Source: a virus. From it: a stretch of 64,000 nucleotides of DNA. Within the stretch, counting starts at the first letter, position 1. Every line of letters starts with the position of its first letter. Below the pieces are notes generated by a model, which worked only from the letters and a program-made list of their open reading frames with translations, was not told the DNA's origin and did not search any database. The stretch is from the IMG/VR virus record IMGVR_UViG_3300040808_000935, positions 1 through 64,000 of that record; one strand, given 5' to 3'. Of the stretch, positions 24,563 through 32,879 are shown in pieces. The position numbers and the translations under genes are program-made.

Positions 24563-24856
24563 ATGAAAAAAGTACAACCAAAACAAATGGACTCTGTAAG
24601 GGAAACAATCGACAAACTCGACAGACTTCTTGTAGAATTAATTGGCCAACGTATAACTCAAATAGAACAAGCAGCCTTTATTAAAGGGGATAGGAATCTT
24701 ATTATTGATGAATGGCGTATCGAAGACGTTATTACAAAGGTAAGAGCCGCTGCTGAAACCCACTATGTTAATCCAAATTTAGTAGAAAAAGTTTGGAGAG
24801 TATTAATTGACGAATCTATCAAACATGAATTTGATGTTTACGATTCTAGCAATTAA
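24563..24856 (+). CDS. Chorismate mutase, AroQ/PchB type
   Basis: 97 residues, all helical. VRETIDKLDRLLVELIGQR, then AAFIKGD, then DEWRIEDVITKVR, then a final helix LIDESIKHEF. R13, R30 and K41 occupy the places of the AroQ active-site Arg, Arg and Lys, and the DE-x-R motif near 49-52 is kept. The layout is closest to the PchB-like form common in Alphaproteobacteria. It would convert chorismate to prephenate (or cleave isochorismate), diverting aromatic metabolism. Its stop codon shares TTAA with the stop of the converging tape-measure gene. It was probably captured from a host. Confidence 0.85.
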   Translation: MKKVQPKQMDSVRETIDKLDRLLVELIGQRITQIEQAAFIKGDRNLIIDEWRIEDVITKVRAAAETHYVNPNLVEKVWRVLIDESIKHEFDVYDSSN

Positions 24857-27702
24857 CCTCGATATCTACGATCCTGATAACGTTCAATTGTATTAGTATT
24901 TGGCCTAGGAGTAGGTGCATTGGCTACGACAACTTTAGGTTCTTTACTAGCGCCACCACCACTATTATTTGTAACATTGTTAATCACAGGAGCCGGTGCG
25001 TTTTGTGACGCTGGCATATTCTCTAGAGCAGTGCCTGTAGGTACAGGTTGTCCCGGAGCAGCAGTAGCTATCATTGTTCCTTGTTCTAATTGATCGGCTG
25101 ACTCAAACTTGTCTTCGGGCTTGCCGAATATCCGATCGTTTTCTGATCGGAGAGTCTTCTCTAGTCCTGTTTCAGCGCTATCATCTGACAGGAAAGGGTG
25201 ATCGGTGTGAGCACCTGAGTCCGGATACAGCATCTGCATAGATTTTTCCTGTAACTCTTCAGGTACATCCTGTCCGTTGATTTTAGTTACCTTGCCCATC
25301 TTTACTGTAGCTTCCACTTTACCTTTACTTGTATCAATACCCATCTCTTGAGCGATCTGTTCAACTACAGCGGTCTTATGATCACCTTCTTTTTTTCTTC
25401 GCTCAATTTGATTTTGTCTTCTGTTAGAGGCACCACCGGCAAGTCCTTCTGCTTGTTCAGGGTTAGAGGTATCAGTGGTTTCTAGTTTGGATAAGTCTAC
25501 ATTAGCACCTTCTGCTTGTAGTTTTTGTATTGCCGCATCTTTGTTTTGTATGGCCTTTACAAGTCCCGCATTCTTCATTGCTGCCTTATCATTATCAGAG
25601 TATTCATCTTCTGATTTGTCACCTAACAGTGCTTGATAATTATCTTCAGCTTGTTTCTCAATCTCTGCTCTTAACTCTGGGTTTACTTCTTCAATTTTAT
25701 CTAAAGCTACTTGGGCTGCCTCATTTGATTCTGCAATCTCGCCCGGATCGACGGGTATTGCATCTGCTAAAGCCTCGCCTGCTTTACCACCTAACCAACT
25801 ACCACCAAAGTATCCTAAAGCACCACCTATAATACCACCAATAGCTGTACCAACAATAGGAACAACAGAGCCAATAGCTGCACCTGCGGCCGCCCCTGCT
25901 ATAGCTCCACCAGCACCACCGGCACCTGAACCAATGGCCTCACCTTTTTGTGATTGTGCTTCTTCCGCGGAGATTTCTAAATTCTCCATTTTATTTTCGG
26001 CGGACATGACACCTGTTACTGCTTCATAGGCACCCATGCCCACACCCGCAATGGCACCGCCGAAGCGGCCAATACTGCCCATGGCGCCCTTCATTACACC
26101 ACCGCCGAGTAATCCTTTACTTGTTCCTTTTAAGGCCTTGCCGATTTTACCCATTCTGCTTTTAGGTTTCCGGCCGCTTTTGTTTTTACCTTTGTTTTTA
26201 CCACCGAAGCCGCCAAAGAATCCACCGCCGCCATCGCTGCCACCCATACCACCGTTGGCAGCAACATCTTCTAAAATGTCTTTGATGTCTTCTAGAAGTT
26301 CTACTTGTTTTTGACCTGTAGTCTCTTTATCTATTCCACTTTTAAATGTTCCATCACCTGGCTTAGTGCTTGTTGCTCTAGCTTGGGCTACCTTACTAGT
26401 GTTGTTATTAGTAGTATTCTCAGTAGTCTTTGTATTTGTAATCTTATTATTGTTTTCTTCTGTAGCAGAATCTAGTGCTTGACTAGTGTTATTAGATGTT
26501 TTTATAGAGTCTGTTTTTATTTTTACAGTCTCAGCTTTAATTTCTTTTGTTCCACCTTCTATAGTGTTGGTTTGAATCTCTTTACTAGACTCTTTTTCTA
26601 TAGTAGACTCTTTTTCTATAGTAGACTCTTTTTCCTTAGAAGCGCCTTTAGTTTTCTTAGACTCAGCGGGAGATTTAACATCAACTTCATCTCCGCCAAT
26701 TAACTGTAGACCCTCTGCACCAACGGCAGCTGCCATACCTTTGGCTTGGTCTTCTTTGGCAATTTCCATACGAGCATTTTTAGCTTGCTGTGCGTCGGCG
26801 GCTTTATCGCCTGTTCCCAATACCTTAGATGCTAGGCCGCTCATTATACCACCACCGCCAGATAAGCCGCCGGTATTGGCATCACCGAATAAACGTGTTG
26901 GACTGAATGCTTGTTTTACTGCTGTTAATCCTGTAGCACCTTGATCTATATTAAGAGCTTCTTTTATTCTACTACCGGATCTTAAATCTTTTTTAACATT
27001 GTCTAAACCCAATGCCTGGTTTATCTTGTCTTTATTGTCGCCTGCTTTTGTTTCTAGTCTAGCAACTTGTTTAGATATTTCATTTTTGGCTTTCTCTGCA
27101 TCCTTACCTTTGAGGTCTTGTGCATTAGCCATAAGTTCGACAAGTTTCTTTAGCTCTGCTTGTGTTTCATCGCCTTCTTTTTCAAATATTTCTTGTAGGG
27201 TACCTGCATTGTCGCCAATATTTTTAGATAAACCTGCAGATGCTTTAGCTGCTCCAAACCCTAAGGTACTTGTATTCTCTTCCATTGCGCCAATAGTTTT
27301 ACCTTTTCTAATACTATTAGCTAGTGACGCTATTCTAGATTCACTATCATCGAACCTTTCTTCAGTAGCATATTGTCCAGATGTTTCGTCTCTGAATTTT
27401 TCTCTGCCTTGCTTGTCGGTTTCCTTTCTTACTAATGTTTCACCGCCAATTTTAAGTCTACGCATTTGGTTGTTGGCATCGCCGCGAACGGATCTAGCTC
27501 GGACATCTTTTAAGTCTTCGTTCGTCGTATCTGATAACACTTCAGTAGAGAGATTTCTTGTTTTATCATAAGACTGTATACCCTCTGATCTAGAATCTTC
27601 TAGCGCAGATGCCGAGCCACTTTGTTTGAGCTCGTTATCCTTCATGGACTCTTCTCGCAAGTCCTTTTTACGGGTGTCTTTTAAATCGTCTCTTTCAGCC
27701 AT
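24853..27702 (-). CDS. Tail tape measure protein candidate (gp29-like role)
   Basis: 949 residues. A long charged helical N-terminal half is followed by low-complexity Lys/Glu/Thr/Asn stretches, including three near-identical EKESTIEKESTIEKES units. Next is a Gly-rich segment (GGMGGSDGGGGFFGGFGG) and two hydrophobic Gly/Ala regions near 540-590 and 610-680. This is the usual make-up of tape measure proteins, which set tail length and cross the host membrane. It lies directly after gp26 and its frameshift extension, as tape measures follow their chaperones. There is no close sequence match to T4 gp29 (590 residues), so the call is by position and composition. Confidence 0.75.
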   Translation of the reverse strand: MAERDDLKDTRKKDLREESMKDNELKQSGSASALEDSRSEGIQSYDKTRNLSTEVLSDTTNEDLKDVRARSVRGDANNQMRRLKIGGETLVRKETDKQGREKFRDETSGQYATEERFDDSESRIASLANSIRKGKTIGAMEENTSTLGFGAAKASAGLSKNIGDNAGTLQEIFEKEGDETQAELKKLVELMANAQDLKGKDAEKAKNEISKQVARLETKAGDNKDKINQALGLDNVKKDLRSGSRIKEALNIDQGATGLTAVKQAFSPTRLFGDANTGGLSGGGGIMSGLASKVLGTGDKAADAQQAKNARMEIAKEDQAKGMAAAVGAEGLQLIGGDEVDVKSPAESKKTKGASKEKESTIEKESTIEKESSKEIQTNTIEGGTKEIKAETVKIKTDSIKTSNNTSQALDSATEENNNKITNTKTTENTTNNNTSKVAQARATSTKPGDGTFKSGIDKETTGQKQVELLEDIKDILEDVAANGGMGGSDGGGGFFGGFGGKNKGKNKSGRKPKSRMGKIGKALKGTSKGLLGGGVMKGAMGSIGRFGGAIAGVGMGAYEAVTGVMSAENKMENLEISAEEAQSQKGEAIGSGAGGAGGAIAGAAAGAAIGSVVPIVGTAIGGIIGGALGYFGGSWLGGKAGEALADAIPVDPGEIAESNEAAQVALDKIEEVNPELRAEIEKQAEDNYQALLGDKSEDEYSDNDKAAMKNAGLVKAIQNKDAAIQKLQAEGANVDLSKLETTDTSNPEQAEGLAGGASNRRQNQIERRKKEGDHKTAVVEQIAQEMGIDTSKGKVEATVKMGKVTKINGQDVPEELQEKSMQMLYPDSGAHTDHPFLSDDSAETGLEKTLRSENDRIFGKPEDKFESADQLEQGTMIATAAPGQPVPTGTALENMPASQNAPAPVINNVTNNSGGGASKEPKVVVANAPTPRPNTNTIERYQDRRYRG

Positions 27703-27707
27703 CGCTT

Positions 27708-27833
27708 TTAACCTTGTTGTTTAGACCTCTCAGCCTTTTTCTTTAAATGTGTTATTAACATAGCAACGTAAACTTCTCTTTCCCATGGCATCATATTTTC
27801 TAGTTCCGTCAAACTGTAATGATGTTCTTGCAT
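27708..27833 (-). CDS. Probable -1 frameshift extension of gp26 (tail assembly chaperone)
   Basis: 41 residues if started at the ATG at 27833. The same frame runs back unbroken into the end of gp26, where T-TTT-TTC lies at 27896-27890. A -1 slip there would read EHFF-RLTLSQDSLENYYKT and on through SLTELENMMPWEREVYVAM to the stop at 27708, adding about 62 residues. The arrangement tube-G-GT-tape measure with a slip near the end of G is the classic tail-chaperone design. A separate small gene (gp51-like) is the alternative. Confidence 0.7.
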   Translation of the reverse strand: MQEHHYSLTELENMMPWEREVYVAMLITHLKKKAERSKQQG

Positions 27834-27883
27834 TAACAAAAAATTAGTCTTGTAATAATTCTCAAGACTATCCTGAGAAAGAG

Positions 27884-28576
27884 TTAGGCGAAAAAATGTT
27901 CGTATCCATTGATATTAACACTGTTCTGCCCTTCACATTTAGGACACTTGAAATCAATCGTGTGCCCGAGTAAAGGAACATTCTCAAAAAATTCTTTAAC
28001 TTTTGAAAGTGTATTTACTGGCATATTGTCTATATATTCAATTAACTCTTTATAATCTATATCCTTTGCTTCCCAAACTTCATCTTCACTATAGATGCAT
28101 TCAACGCATTCTAAGATGAGTTCGTCGTCTTGTAGATTTTCCGCTTTGCCCATTGTTTTGGCGGACGGGTATTTTAAAACAATACCGTTCTTATCGTCAA
28201 TTTCAATCTTTCTATTAGCCTTTTCTTCTAGTCCAACAAGTTTGAAATCGTTCAAGTTTACCTGCCATGGCAAATTAGCAGAACAATGTCCACAAATAAG
28301 AGTGAACTCTTGTAACTCACTTACTGACTTAGATCTAAGTTGTAAGAAGATCCACTGTAAATCAAACATAGGAATCTCTTCCACATCCAATTCGCCAAAG
28401 GAACAGTTACTTACAACCTGTTGACAAGCTGCCACCATTTCAGAGGCATCTTCAGCCTCGCTAGCAAGTGTTAATATTTTTTCTTCTTTTACAAGAAAAG
28501 GCCTAAATTTCATCTCTTTTTTAGATGAAGGTATTTCCAACTTAAATGTTGGCGTTTCAATTGTGGGTAATCCCAT
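27884..28576 (-). CDS. 26: gp26-like baseplate hub/tail chaperone
   Basis: 230 residues (T4 gp26 has 208). It carries two CxxC pairs, C95/C98 (ICGHCSA) and C211/C214 (KCPKCEG), which likely bind zinc. The opening IPSSKKEMKFRPFLVKEEKILTLA is typical of gp26 homologues. In T4, gp26 acts in hub assembly. The gene order here and the slippery site near its end suggest it also serves as the short form of a tail-assembly chaperone. AGGAGAATATA precedes the ATG. Confidence 0.85.
   Translation of the reverse strand: MGLPTIETPTFKLEIPSSKKEMKFRPFLVKEEKILTLASEAEDASEMVAACQQVVSNCSFGELDVEEIPMFDLQWIFLQLRSKSVSELQEFTLICGHCSANLPWQVNLNDFKLVGLEEKANRKIEIDDKNGIVLKYPSAKTMGKAENLQDDELILECVECIYSEDEVWEAKDIDYKELIEYIDNMPVNTLSKVKEFFENVPLLGHTIDFKCPKCEGQNSVNINGYEHFFA
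27890..27896 (-). promoter_or_regulatory. Slippery heptamer T-TTT-TTC for -1 frameshifting
   Basis: In the gp26 frame the codons are CAT-TTT-TTC-GCC-TAA, so the X-XXY-YYZ phase is correct. The slip site lies two codons before the zero-frame stop, and the -1 frame is open for about 180 bases. Confidence 0.7.
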
Positions 28577-28598
28577 TATATTCTCCTAATAAATAAAA

Positions 28599-29129
28599 TC
28601 AAATTCGCTCCCAATACGTGGAAGCCATTGTTATTGAACACCTAATTGCTGATGTGTTTGCCGATGATACGGGAATCAAACTCAAAAGTTTAGGCATTGT
28701 TTCATAAAATTTCCATCCAGCTAATACTGAATCGTCCACAGCCAAAGAGTATATAGATATTGATCCGTATATATCTTCTGGATATGAAGTTTCTTTAGAC
28801 ACAGGATCAGAGCAAAGAAAAGCCCAGTTTTCAAACGCTGTTCTAATGCCCCAGTTTTGGTCTGCTAAGAAAGTGAACACCGCTTCTGCACCTAAGAACT
28901 CTAAGTTTTGTGTTCTATACTCTGTCCAAGCACCAATTCTAAAAGGCAGGTTTGTTGCAACCAATCCAGGTATTTGTGCTTCTTCACATAATATTGAAGT
29001 TGTTCTAGCGACGTCAGGTGGTAAGGCAAGACTGCCAGGAAAGTTGACAACCACCTCAAACCTATCGGAACGAGGAGTATGTGAACTTCTAACTGTAGCT
29101 AGAAAATTACCAAAATTATTTTGTGCCAT
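28599..29129 (-). CDS. Tail-tube-fold protein (tube or baseplate tube initiator)
   Basis: 176 residues. SDRFEVVVNFPGSL, ILCEEAQIPGL, RTQNLEFLGAEAVFTFLAD and a C-terminal strand ending STYWERI follow the plan of contractile-tail tube proteins (gp19/gp54 type). It lies immediately upstream of gp26, where a tube gene is expected. It is shorter than T4 gp54 (about 320), with no close match to T4 gp19 seen by eye. A tube-initiator role is the best guess. It abuts the previous gene by a 1-base overlap. Confidence 0.65.
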   Translation of the reverse strand: MAQNNFGNFLATVRSSHTPRSDRFEVVVNFPGSLALPPDVARTTSILCEEAQIPGLVATNLPFRIGAWTEYRTQNLEFLGAEAVFTFLADQNWGIRTAFENWAFLCSDPVSKETSYPEDIYGSISIYSLAVDDSVLAGWKFYETMPKLLSLIPVSSANTSAIRCSITMASTYWERI

Positions 29130-29680
29130 TATAGTAGCTCCCTACTGTCTCTCCAAACCTCGGCATTGTCTGCACCTTGGAAGTCTGCCAGCGGAAGGAA
29201 GATTGCCGGTTTCCAATGATCTGGATTGATTTTTAAAAATTGTGACTTGACCCCATCTATACGATATCGCTTAATACACGCTTTAATTCCTGGAAATTTT
29301 TGTATTATGCCCCAACTAGTTGATGTGAACTTTCCGTCTTTAGAAATGTTTAATAGCTTTGCGAATAAATCGGCTCTAAGCATAGGGGGTAGGTAATGTA
29401 AGTTGATGCCGTAGAAACCACCTTTAGTATTTTCTACGGGTATACACAAAGGGAATCTATCCCAATACGGGAGTCGGTCTTTGTGTTTAGCATCATATAA
29501 GAACATATAGAGGCCACTATTAACTTCAAGAGAGTTTTTTAGTTCTCCCAAGTCAGAGCGTCTAGCATCTACAGGTGAATTAATGCCGCTAGCTAGCTTA
29601 CGAACAGCTGTCATATACCATTGATATGATCTGTCTTTGTTTCCTGCTTGTCCAGATAACTGGTGAAATACGTCTTTCAT
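29129..29680 (-). CDS. Phage structural protein of unknown role
   Basis: 183 residues. The core DRLPYWDRFPLCIPV then GGFYGINLHYLPPMLRADLF is a pattern I associate with a conserved virion protein of marine T4-like phages, but I cannot name it with confidence. The N-terminus is helical and basic. A TATAAATA box lies exactly 5 bases before the ATG, and no ribosome site is present, so the mRNA may be leaderless. Its position between gp4 and the tube-like gene supports a tail or neck role. Confidence 0.65.
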   Translation of the reverse strand: MKDVFHQLSGQAGNKDRSYQWYMTAVRKLASGINSPVDARRSDLGELKNSLEVNSGLYMFLYDAKHKDRLPYWDRFPLCIPVENTKGGFYGINLHYLPPMLRADLFAKLLNISKDGKFTSTSWGIIQKFPGIKACIKRYRIDGVKSQFLKINPDHWKPAIFLPLADFQGADNAEVWRDSRELL

Positions 29681-29685
29681 AAACG

Positions 29686-29693
29686 TATTTATA
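29686..29693 (-). promoter_or_regulatory. T4-type late promoter box (TATAAATA), leaderless arrangement
   Basis: TATAAATA on the minus strand with 5 bases (CGTTT) to the ATG at 29680. The predicted +1 is the A of the ATG. It overlaps the stop of gp4. Confidence 0.65.
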
Positions 29694-30132
29694 AGGGTAA
29701 GCCTAGTTCCTTTTCAGTTATTATCATAAATTCCCACCCTCTGTCTAAACAAAACTCTGTAGCAGTTTCCCATTTAGCTAGATTAACACCGTATGTCATA
29801 ACCTCATTAATAAATCTTTTGGTTTTACGTTTAGGTATTACGGGTTCCTTTGTGAATCTATAAGGCTTAACTTCGATTAAATATTTTTTAGATTCAGTCT
29901 TTACAAAGAAGTCTGGAAAATATCTGTGTATCTTTTTATCCAGAGGCGATCTATAAGGTATTACAATTTCTTCAGATCCCCAAGCAAGCACATCTGTATT
30001 AGTATCACACCAATTCATAAACTTTAACTCATAACTAGATCTGTATATAATCTCCATAGAGTTGCCAACGTATTTCTCAGGATTGTTACAAACAAACCTG
30101 CCCTTATAAACATTCTTAGAATACATTACCAT
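29689..30132 (-). CDS. 4: Head completion protein gp4, TnsA-like nuclease fold
   Basis: 147 residues (T4 gp4: 150). RSSYELKFMNWCDTN then YFPDFFVK and KYLIEVKP give the E…D…ExK pattern of TnsA-type PD-(D/E)XK nucleases, as known in the gp4/gp50 family. In T4 it completes filled heads before tail joining. The C-terminus has WETATEFCLDRGWEF, also typical. It overlaps the upstream 87-residue gene by 7 bases. The call is strong from the core motif and length. Confidence 0.88.
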   Translation of the reverse strand: MVMYSKNVYKGRFVCNNPEKYVGNSMEIIYRSSYELKFMNWCDTNTDVLAWGSEEIVIPYRSPLDKKIHRYFPDFFVKTESKKYLIEVKPYRFTKEPVIPKRKTKRFINEVMTYGVNLAKWETATEFCLDRGWEFMIITEKELGLPL

Positions 30133-30389
30133 TCCTCTATCATAGGTTTTAGTTTTTTGGTGTGTAAATCTTCTAACATTTTAACAATGGGTTGCCCGTC
30201 GGTTAGTAGAAATAAATCCATATCTTCTTTTGTCTGTGTTACAAATGTCATTCTGATTCTCACAGGATCTGTTTGATCCGGGAAAAATTCTATATCATCA
30301 GTAAACTGTGCCGTCTTTAAGACATCTTCTATGACATTAAAATCAAGAGCAAGGTTGTCTCTGATAAAGCTTAATCGCCAAGTGTACAC
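30126..30389 (-). CDS. Hypothetical small protein between gp4 and the ANL enzyme
   Basis: 87 residues, acidic, with a compact alpha-beta look (DDIEFFPDQTDPVRIRMTFVTQTKEDMDLFLL). It overlaps both neighbours (7 bases with gp4, 19 with the ANL gene), so it is part of one minus-strand unit. I do not recognise the family. A structural role is possible from the context. Confidence 0.55.
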   Translation of the reverse strand: MYTWRLSFIRDNLALDFNVIEDVLKTAQFTDDIEFFPDQTDPVRIRMTFVTQTKEDMDLFLLTDGQPIVKMLEDLHTKKLKPMIEEW

Positions 30390-31681
30390 AAATATCCTCT
30401 CAATTGATCCATATTAACTTTGGTTTCTGTAGTAAAATCTTTCTTGTTTAATGTCGTAATAGTTTTAAATATATTTGTATTTATCCTATCTGTATTGTAG
30501 CTAACAGTAGGCTCCCATAGAACTAAGTGTAAGTCTTCTCCTACAATGTCAAACTCTCCAGCATAATGTTTACTTACAAAATTATCTAAAACGTGTTTTT
30601 TATCTCTACCCATATGTATCCAGGTGTTTCCTTTTTTATTTAATTGATCGCCTAACAATCTTTTATTAGGCCATAGTTCGCAGTTAACAACTACTCTGTC
30701 ATCTACAAGTTCCATGGTATAAAAGTCATCTGGTTGACAACCTAAACTGCTCTTTGTCCAATCACTATCTTTTGTAACATGATTGACTAGAAGTGGAATA
30801 CCGGTGTCGATAGAACCGAAGTGAGACATAAATTCAATATTATTTTCCTCACACAATCCTACAAAATAATCTGGCACTGTAAATCCACTCATGTTAATTA
30901 ATAAGGTTGTATCTAATTTGGGTATTGCTTTTAAGAATATATCCATACACCGCATATTGATCATCATCATTTTAGTTGGTTGCCATTTAACTATTTCATC
31001 TGCAAACCAACCTGAAATATGTTCAACTGTCATTGGATTCATTACAATGTTTCTGTGATTGTCAGATGCCATTAGGCTAGGAAACAAATGAGTTAATATG
31101 CTACTAGCGTGGTGCATATTTTTACTGTGAACAACTTTATCATCTTTTACAAACTTGAACACATCTATATTTCTTTTGGATATTGTATAAACCTCATTCT
31201 GCGTAAACAGCACTGGCTTAGAATCACTTGTTGTGCCTGAGGTCGAGCCTAATAGATAAGGAGTATGTAATTCGTTAAATTTATCTTCACATTCTTCATA
31301 ATAATTTAAAATATCGTCTTCGTGTAAAACATTCTCACTATAACGCTCTACCATAATGTGGTGAATAGGATGAGATTTTAACCAATCACATTCTACTGTA
31401 AACTTAACGGGTCCAAACAAACCTAACTTTGTTTTGTGTATTGTTTGTGGGTTTACAGGGAAATCTAATATGAAAAGGATCAATCCTAATTCAGCGGCTG
31501 CAAAAGACAACGCAACTTGATTAACGTTAACTTCCATAATTGATATAGCAAGTTTATCGCCTTTCTCAGCGTTATACTTATGTTTTAAGAGGTGTTTCCA
31601 GCGATTTGTTAGACTAATAATATCAGATTTAGTGTATCCATCATAATCAAGCGAATCATTAATAATATTTGTTGTGAGCAT
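30371..31681 (-). CDS. ANL-superfamily adenylating enzyme (acyl/aryl-CoA synthetase-like)
   Basis: 436 residues from the ATG at 31681. A TTG at 31684 adds nothing. The P-loop-like A3 motif is GSTSGTTSDSK at 145-155. HFGSIDTGIP (287-294) fits A5, and LLGDQL then HMGRDKKHV (343-363) fits A7/A8. The A10 catalytic lysine appears kept in ETKVNMDQLRGYL (K421). It should activate a carboxylate as acyl-AMP, perhaps then onto CoA or a carrier. It is shorter than usual (500-550), mainly in the C-terminal subdomain. It lies between head-completion and baseplate genes, opposite gp48. Confidence 0.85.
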   Translation of the reverse strand: MLTTNIINDSLDYDGYTKSDIISLTNRWKHLLKHKYNAEKGDKLAISIMEVNVNQVALSFAAAELGLILFILDFPVNPQTIHKTKLGLFGPVKFTVECDWLKSHPIHHIMVERYSENVLHEDDILNYYEECEDKFNELHTPYLLGSTSGTTSDSKPVLFTQNEVYTISKRNIDVFKFVKDDKVVHSKNMHHASSILTHLFPSLMASDNHRNIVMNPMTVEHISGWFADEIVKWQPTKMMMINMRCMDIFLKAIPKLDTTLLINMSGFTVPDYFVGLCEENNIEFMSHFGSIDTGIPLLVNHVTKDSDWTKSSLGCQPDDFYTMELVDDRVVVNCELWPNKRLLGDQLNKKGNTWIHMGRDKKHVLDNFVSKHYAGEFDIVGEDLHLVLWEPTVSYNTDRINTNIFKTITTLNKKDFTTETKVNMDQLRGYLCTLGD

Positions 31682-31691
31682 CAATAGGCCT

Positions 31692-31699
31692 TATAAATA
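31692..31699 (+). promoter_or_regulatory. T4-type late promoter box for gp48 operon
   Basis: TATAAATA 31 bases before the gp48 ATG, with AAAGGA as ribosome site. The predicted start is about 31705. It faces an opposing box at 31731-31724. Confidence 0.75.
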
Positions 31700-31723
31700 A
31701 AGTAAAGTTTAACATACAAAGGA

Positions 31724-31731
31724 TATTTATA
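31724..31731 (-). promoter_or_regulatory. T4-type late promoter box for the ANL operon
   Basis: TATAAATA on the minus strand, covering the bases just before the gp48 ATG. The predicted start is about 31718, running left into the ANL gene. It is intergenic and opposes the box at 31692. Confidence 0.6.
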
Positions 31732-32879
31732 TGAGTTTTTTCTCATTCTTTGAAAGCGACGACGATGGGGTCGTTACCGAAGATAGCCGTCAGGATGCTA
31801 GGACCGCAGCTCGTAACGAACAAAGAGCTAGAACCTCTGCGGTTGTTAGCTCACCGACAACAGCGTCATATCCTTCTGATGCTAGTGCAGGTAGACAACC
31901 ACATAGTGTTGTATTCCATATTAATGCCAGATCTAATTCAGCTGCAGGAGCAGCAGCCCAATCTGCTAATGCAGGCACGGCGGCTTGGAATAATGCACAA
32001 GGGGCTTTACAAAGTCAACAGGCAAGTGAAAACAGAGCATCCGCAGATGCTAGCGATACAGTAATGGCAGGAGCCTCGGCTGTAGCGGCCGGCGCTTTAA
32101 CGGCAGCCATAGGGCCAAAGATGACAGGGGACAACGCATCTAAACTAGCAGTGCCACTTCTTGCTACAGGAGCGGCAGTTGTTGCTGGAGCACTTGGTGG
32201 ATCTTTAACAGGTTCGAATAATACAGTTAGACTATTAGGATCAATTCAACTACATATCTCACAAGCACCGGTTACAGCATATAGTGCTAACTGGGACGAA
32301 GAAACATTAGGCACAGCAGCAGGCTTGTTAGCAAGTGGTAGAGCTGGGTTGTCAGATATTCTTGGCGGGGCTGAGTATCTTTCTCGTGGTGTTATTGGCG
32401 CGGCAGCTAATATTCCAAAAGAGCTAGGTATCGGCGATCAAAACATTGCAGGAGCAATTGAGGCAACATCTAAGAAAGTAGCAAACCCATACAAAGAACA
32501 ATTGTTTAAATCAATGGGATTCAGAAAGTTCTCTTTTGAATATAAGTTTATGCCAAAGAATGCAAGCGAATACAATACAGTTCAAGGCATACTTAAACAG
32601 TTTAGATTACATATGCACCCAGACAAAGGACAAGACGGCTTTTTCCTAATTTATCCTTCAGAGTTTAATATTGAATATCGCTATAAGGGCGGAGTAAACG
32701 GACACATTGCTAAAATTGCATCCTGTGTTTTAACCGATATGAAAATTACATACGGTTCTTCTGATGGAACATTTAATACTATTAAAGGCACGGGTGGCGC
32801 GCCAAACGAAATTAATATGTTGTTGTCCTTCACAGAACTAGAAACATTAACAACAGATAGAATCGAGGACGGGCTATAA
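31731..32879 (+). CDS. 48: Baseplate tail-tube cap gp48
   Basis: 382 residues (T4: 364). The N-terminal ~150 residues are Ala/Ser/Gly-rich with hydrophobic helices. The C-terminal domain FSFEYKFMPKNASEYNTV, then ILKQFRLHMHP, then FFLIYPSEFNIEY and INMLLSFTELETLT is the conserved gp48 tube-cap region. It sits on top of the baseplate and starts tube polymerisation with gp54. It is driven by the late box at 31692. The stop overlaps the gp53 start by 1 base. Confidence 0.88.
   Translation: MSFFSFFESDDDGVVTEDSRQDARTAARNEQRARTSAVVSSPTTASYPSDASAGRQPHSVVFHINARSNSAAGAAAQSANAGTAAWNNAQGALQSQQASENRASADASDTVMAGASAVAAGALTAAIGPKMTGDNASKLAVPLLATGAAVVAGALGGSLTGSNNTVRLLGSIQLHISQAPVTAYSANWDEETLGTAAGLLASGRAGLSDILGGAEYLSRGVIGAAANIPKELGIGDQNIAGAIEATSKKVANPYKEQLFKSMGFRKFSFEYKFMPKNASEYNTVQGILKQFRLHMHPDKGQDGFFLIYPSEFNIEYRYKGGVNGHIAKIASCVLTDMKITYGSSDGTFNTIKGTGGAPNEINMLLSFTELETLTTDRIEDGL

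Noticed and set aside
26036-27571. Long plus-strand open frames opposite the tape-measure gene
   Set aside because: They are antisense shadows of a biased coding sequence, with no ribosome sites and no recognisable protein features.
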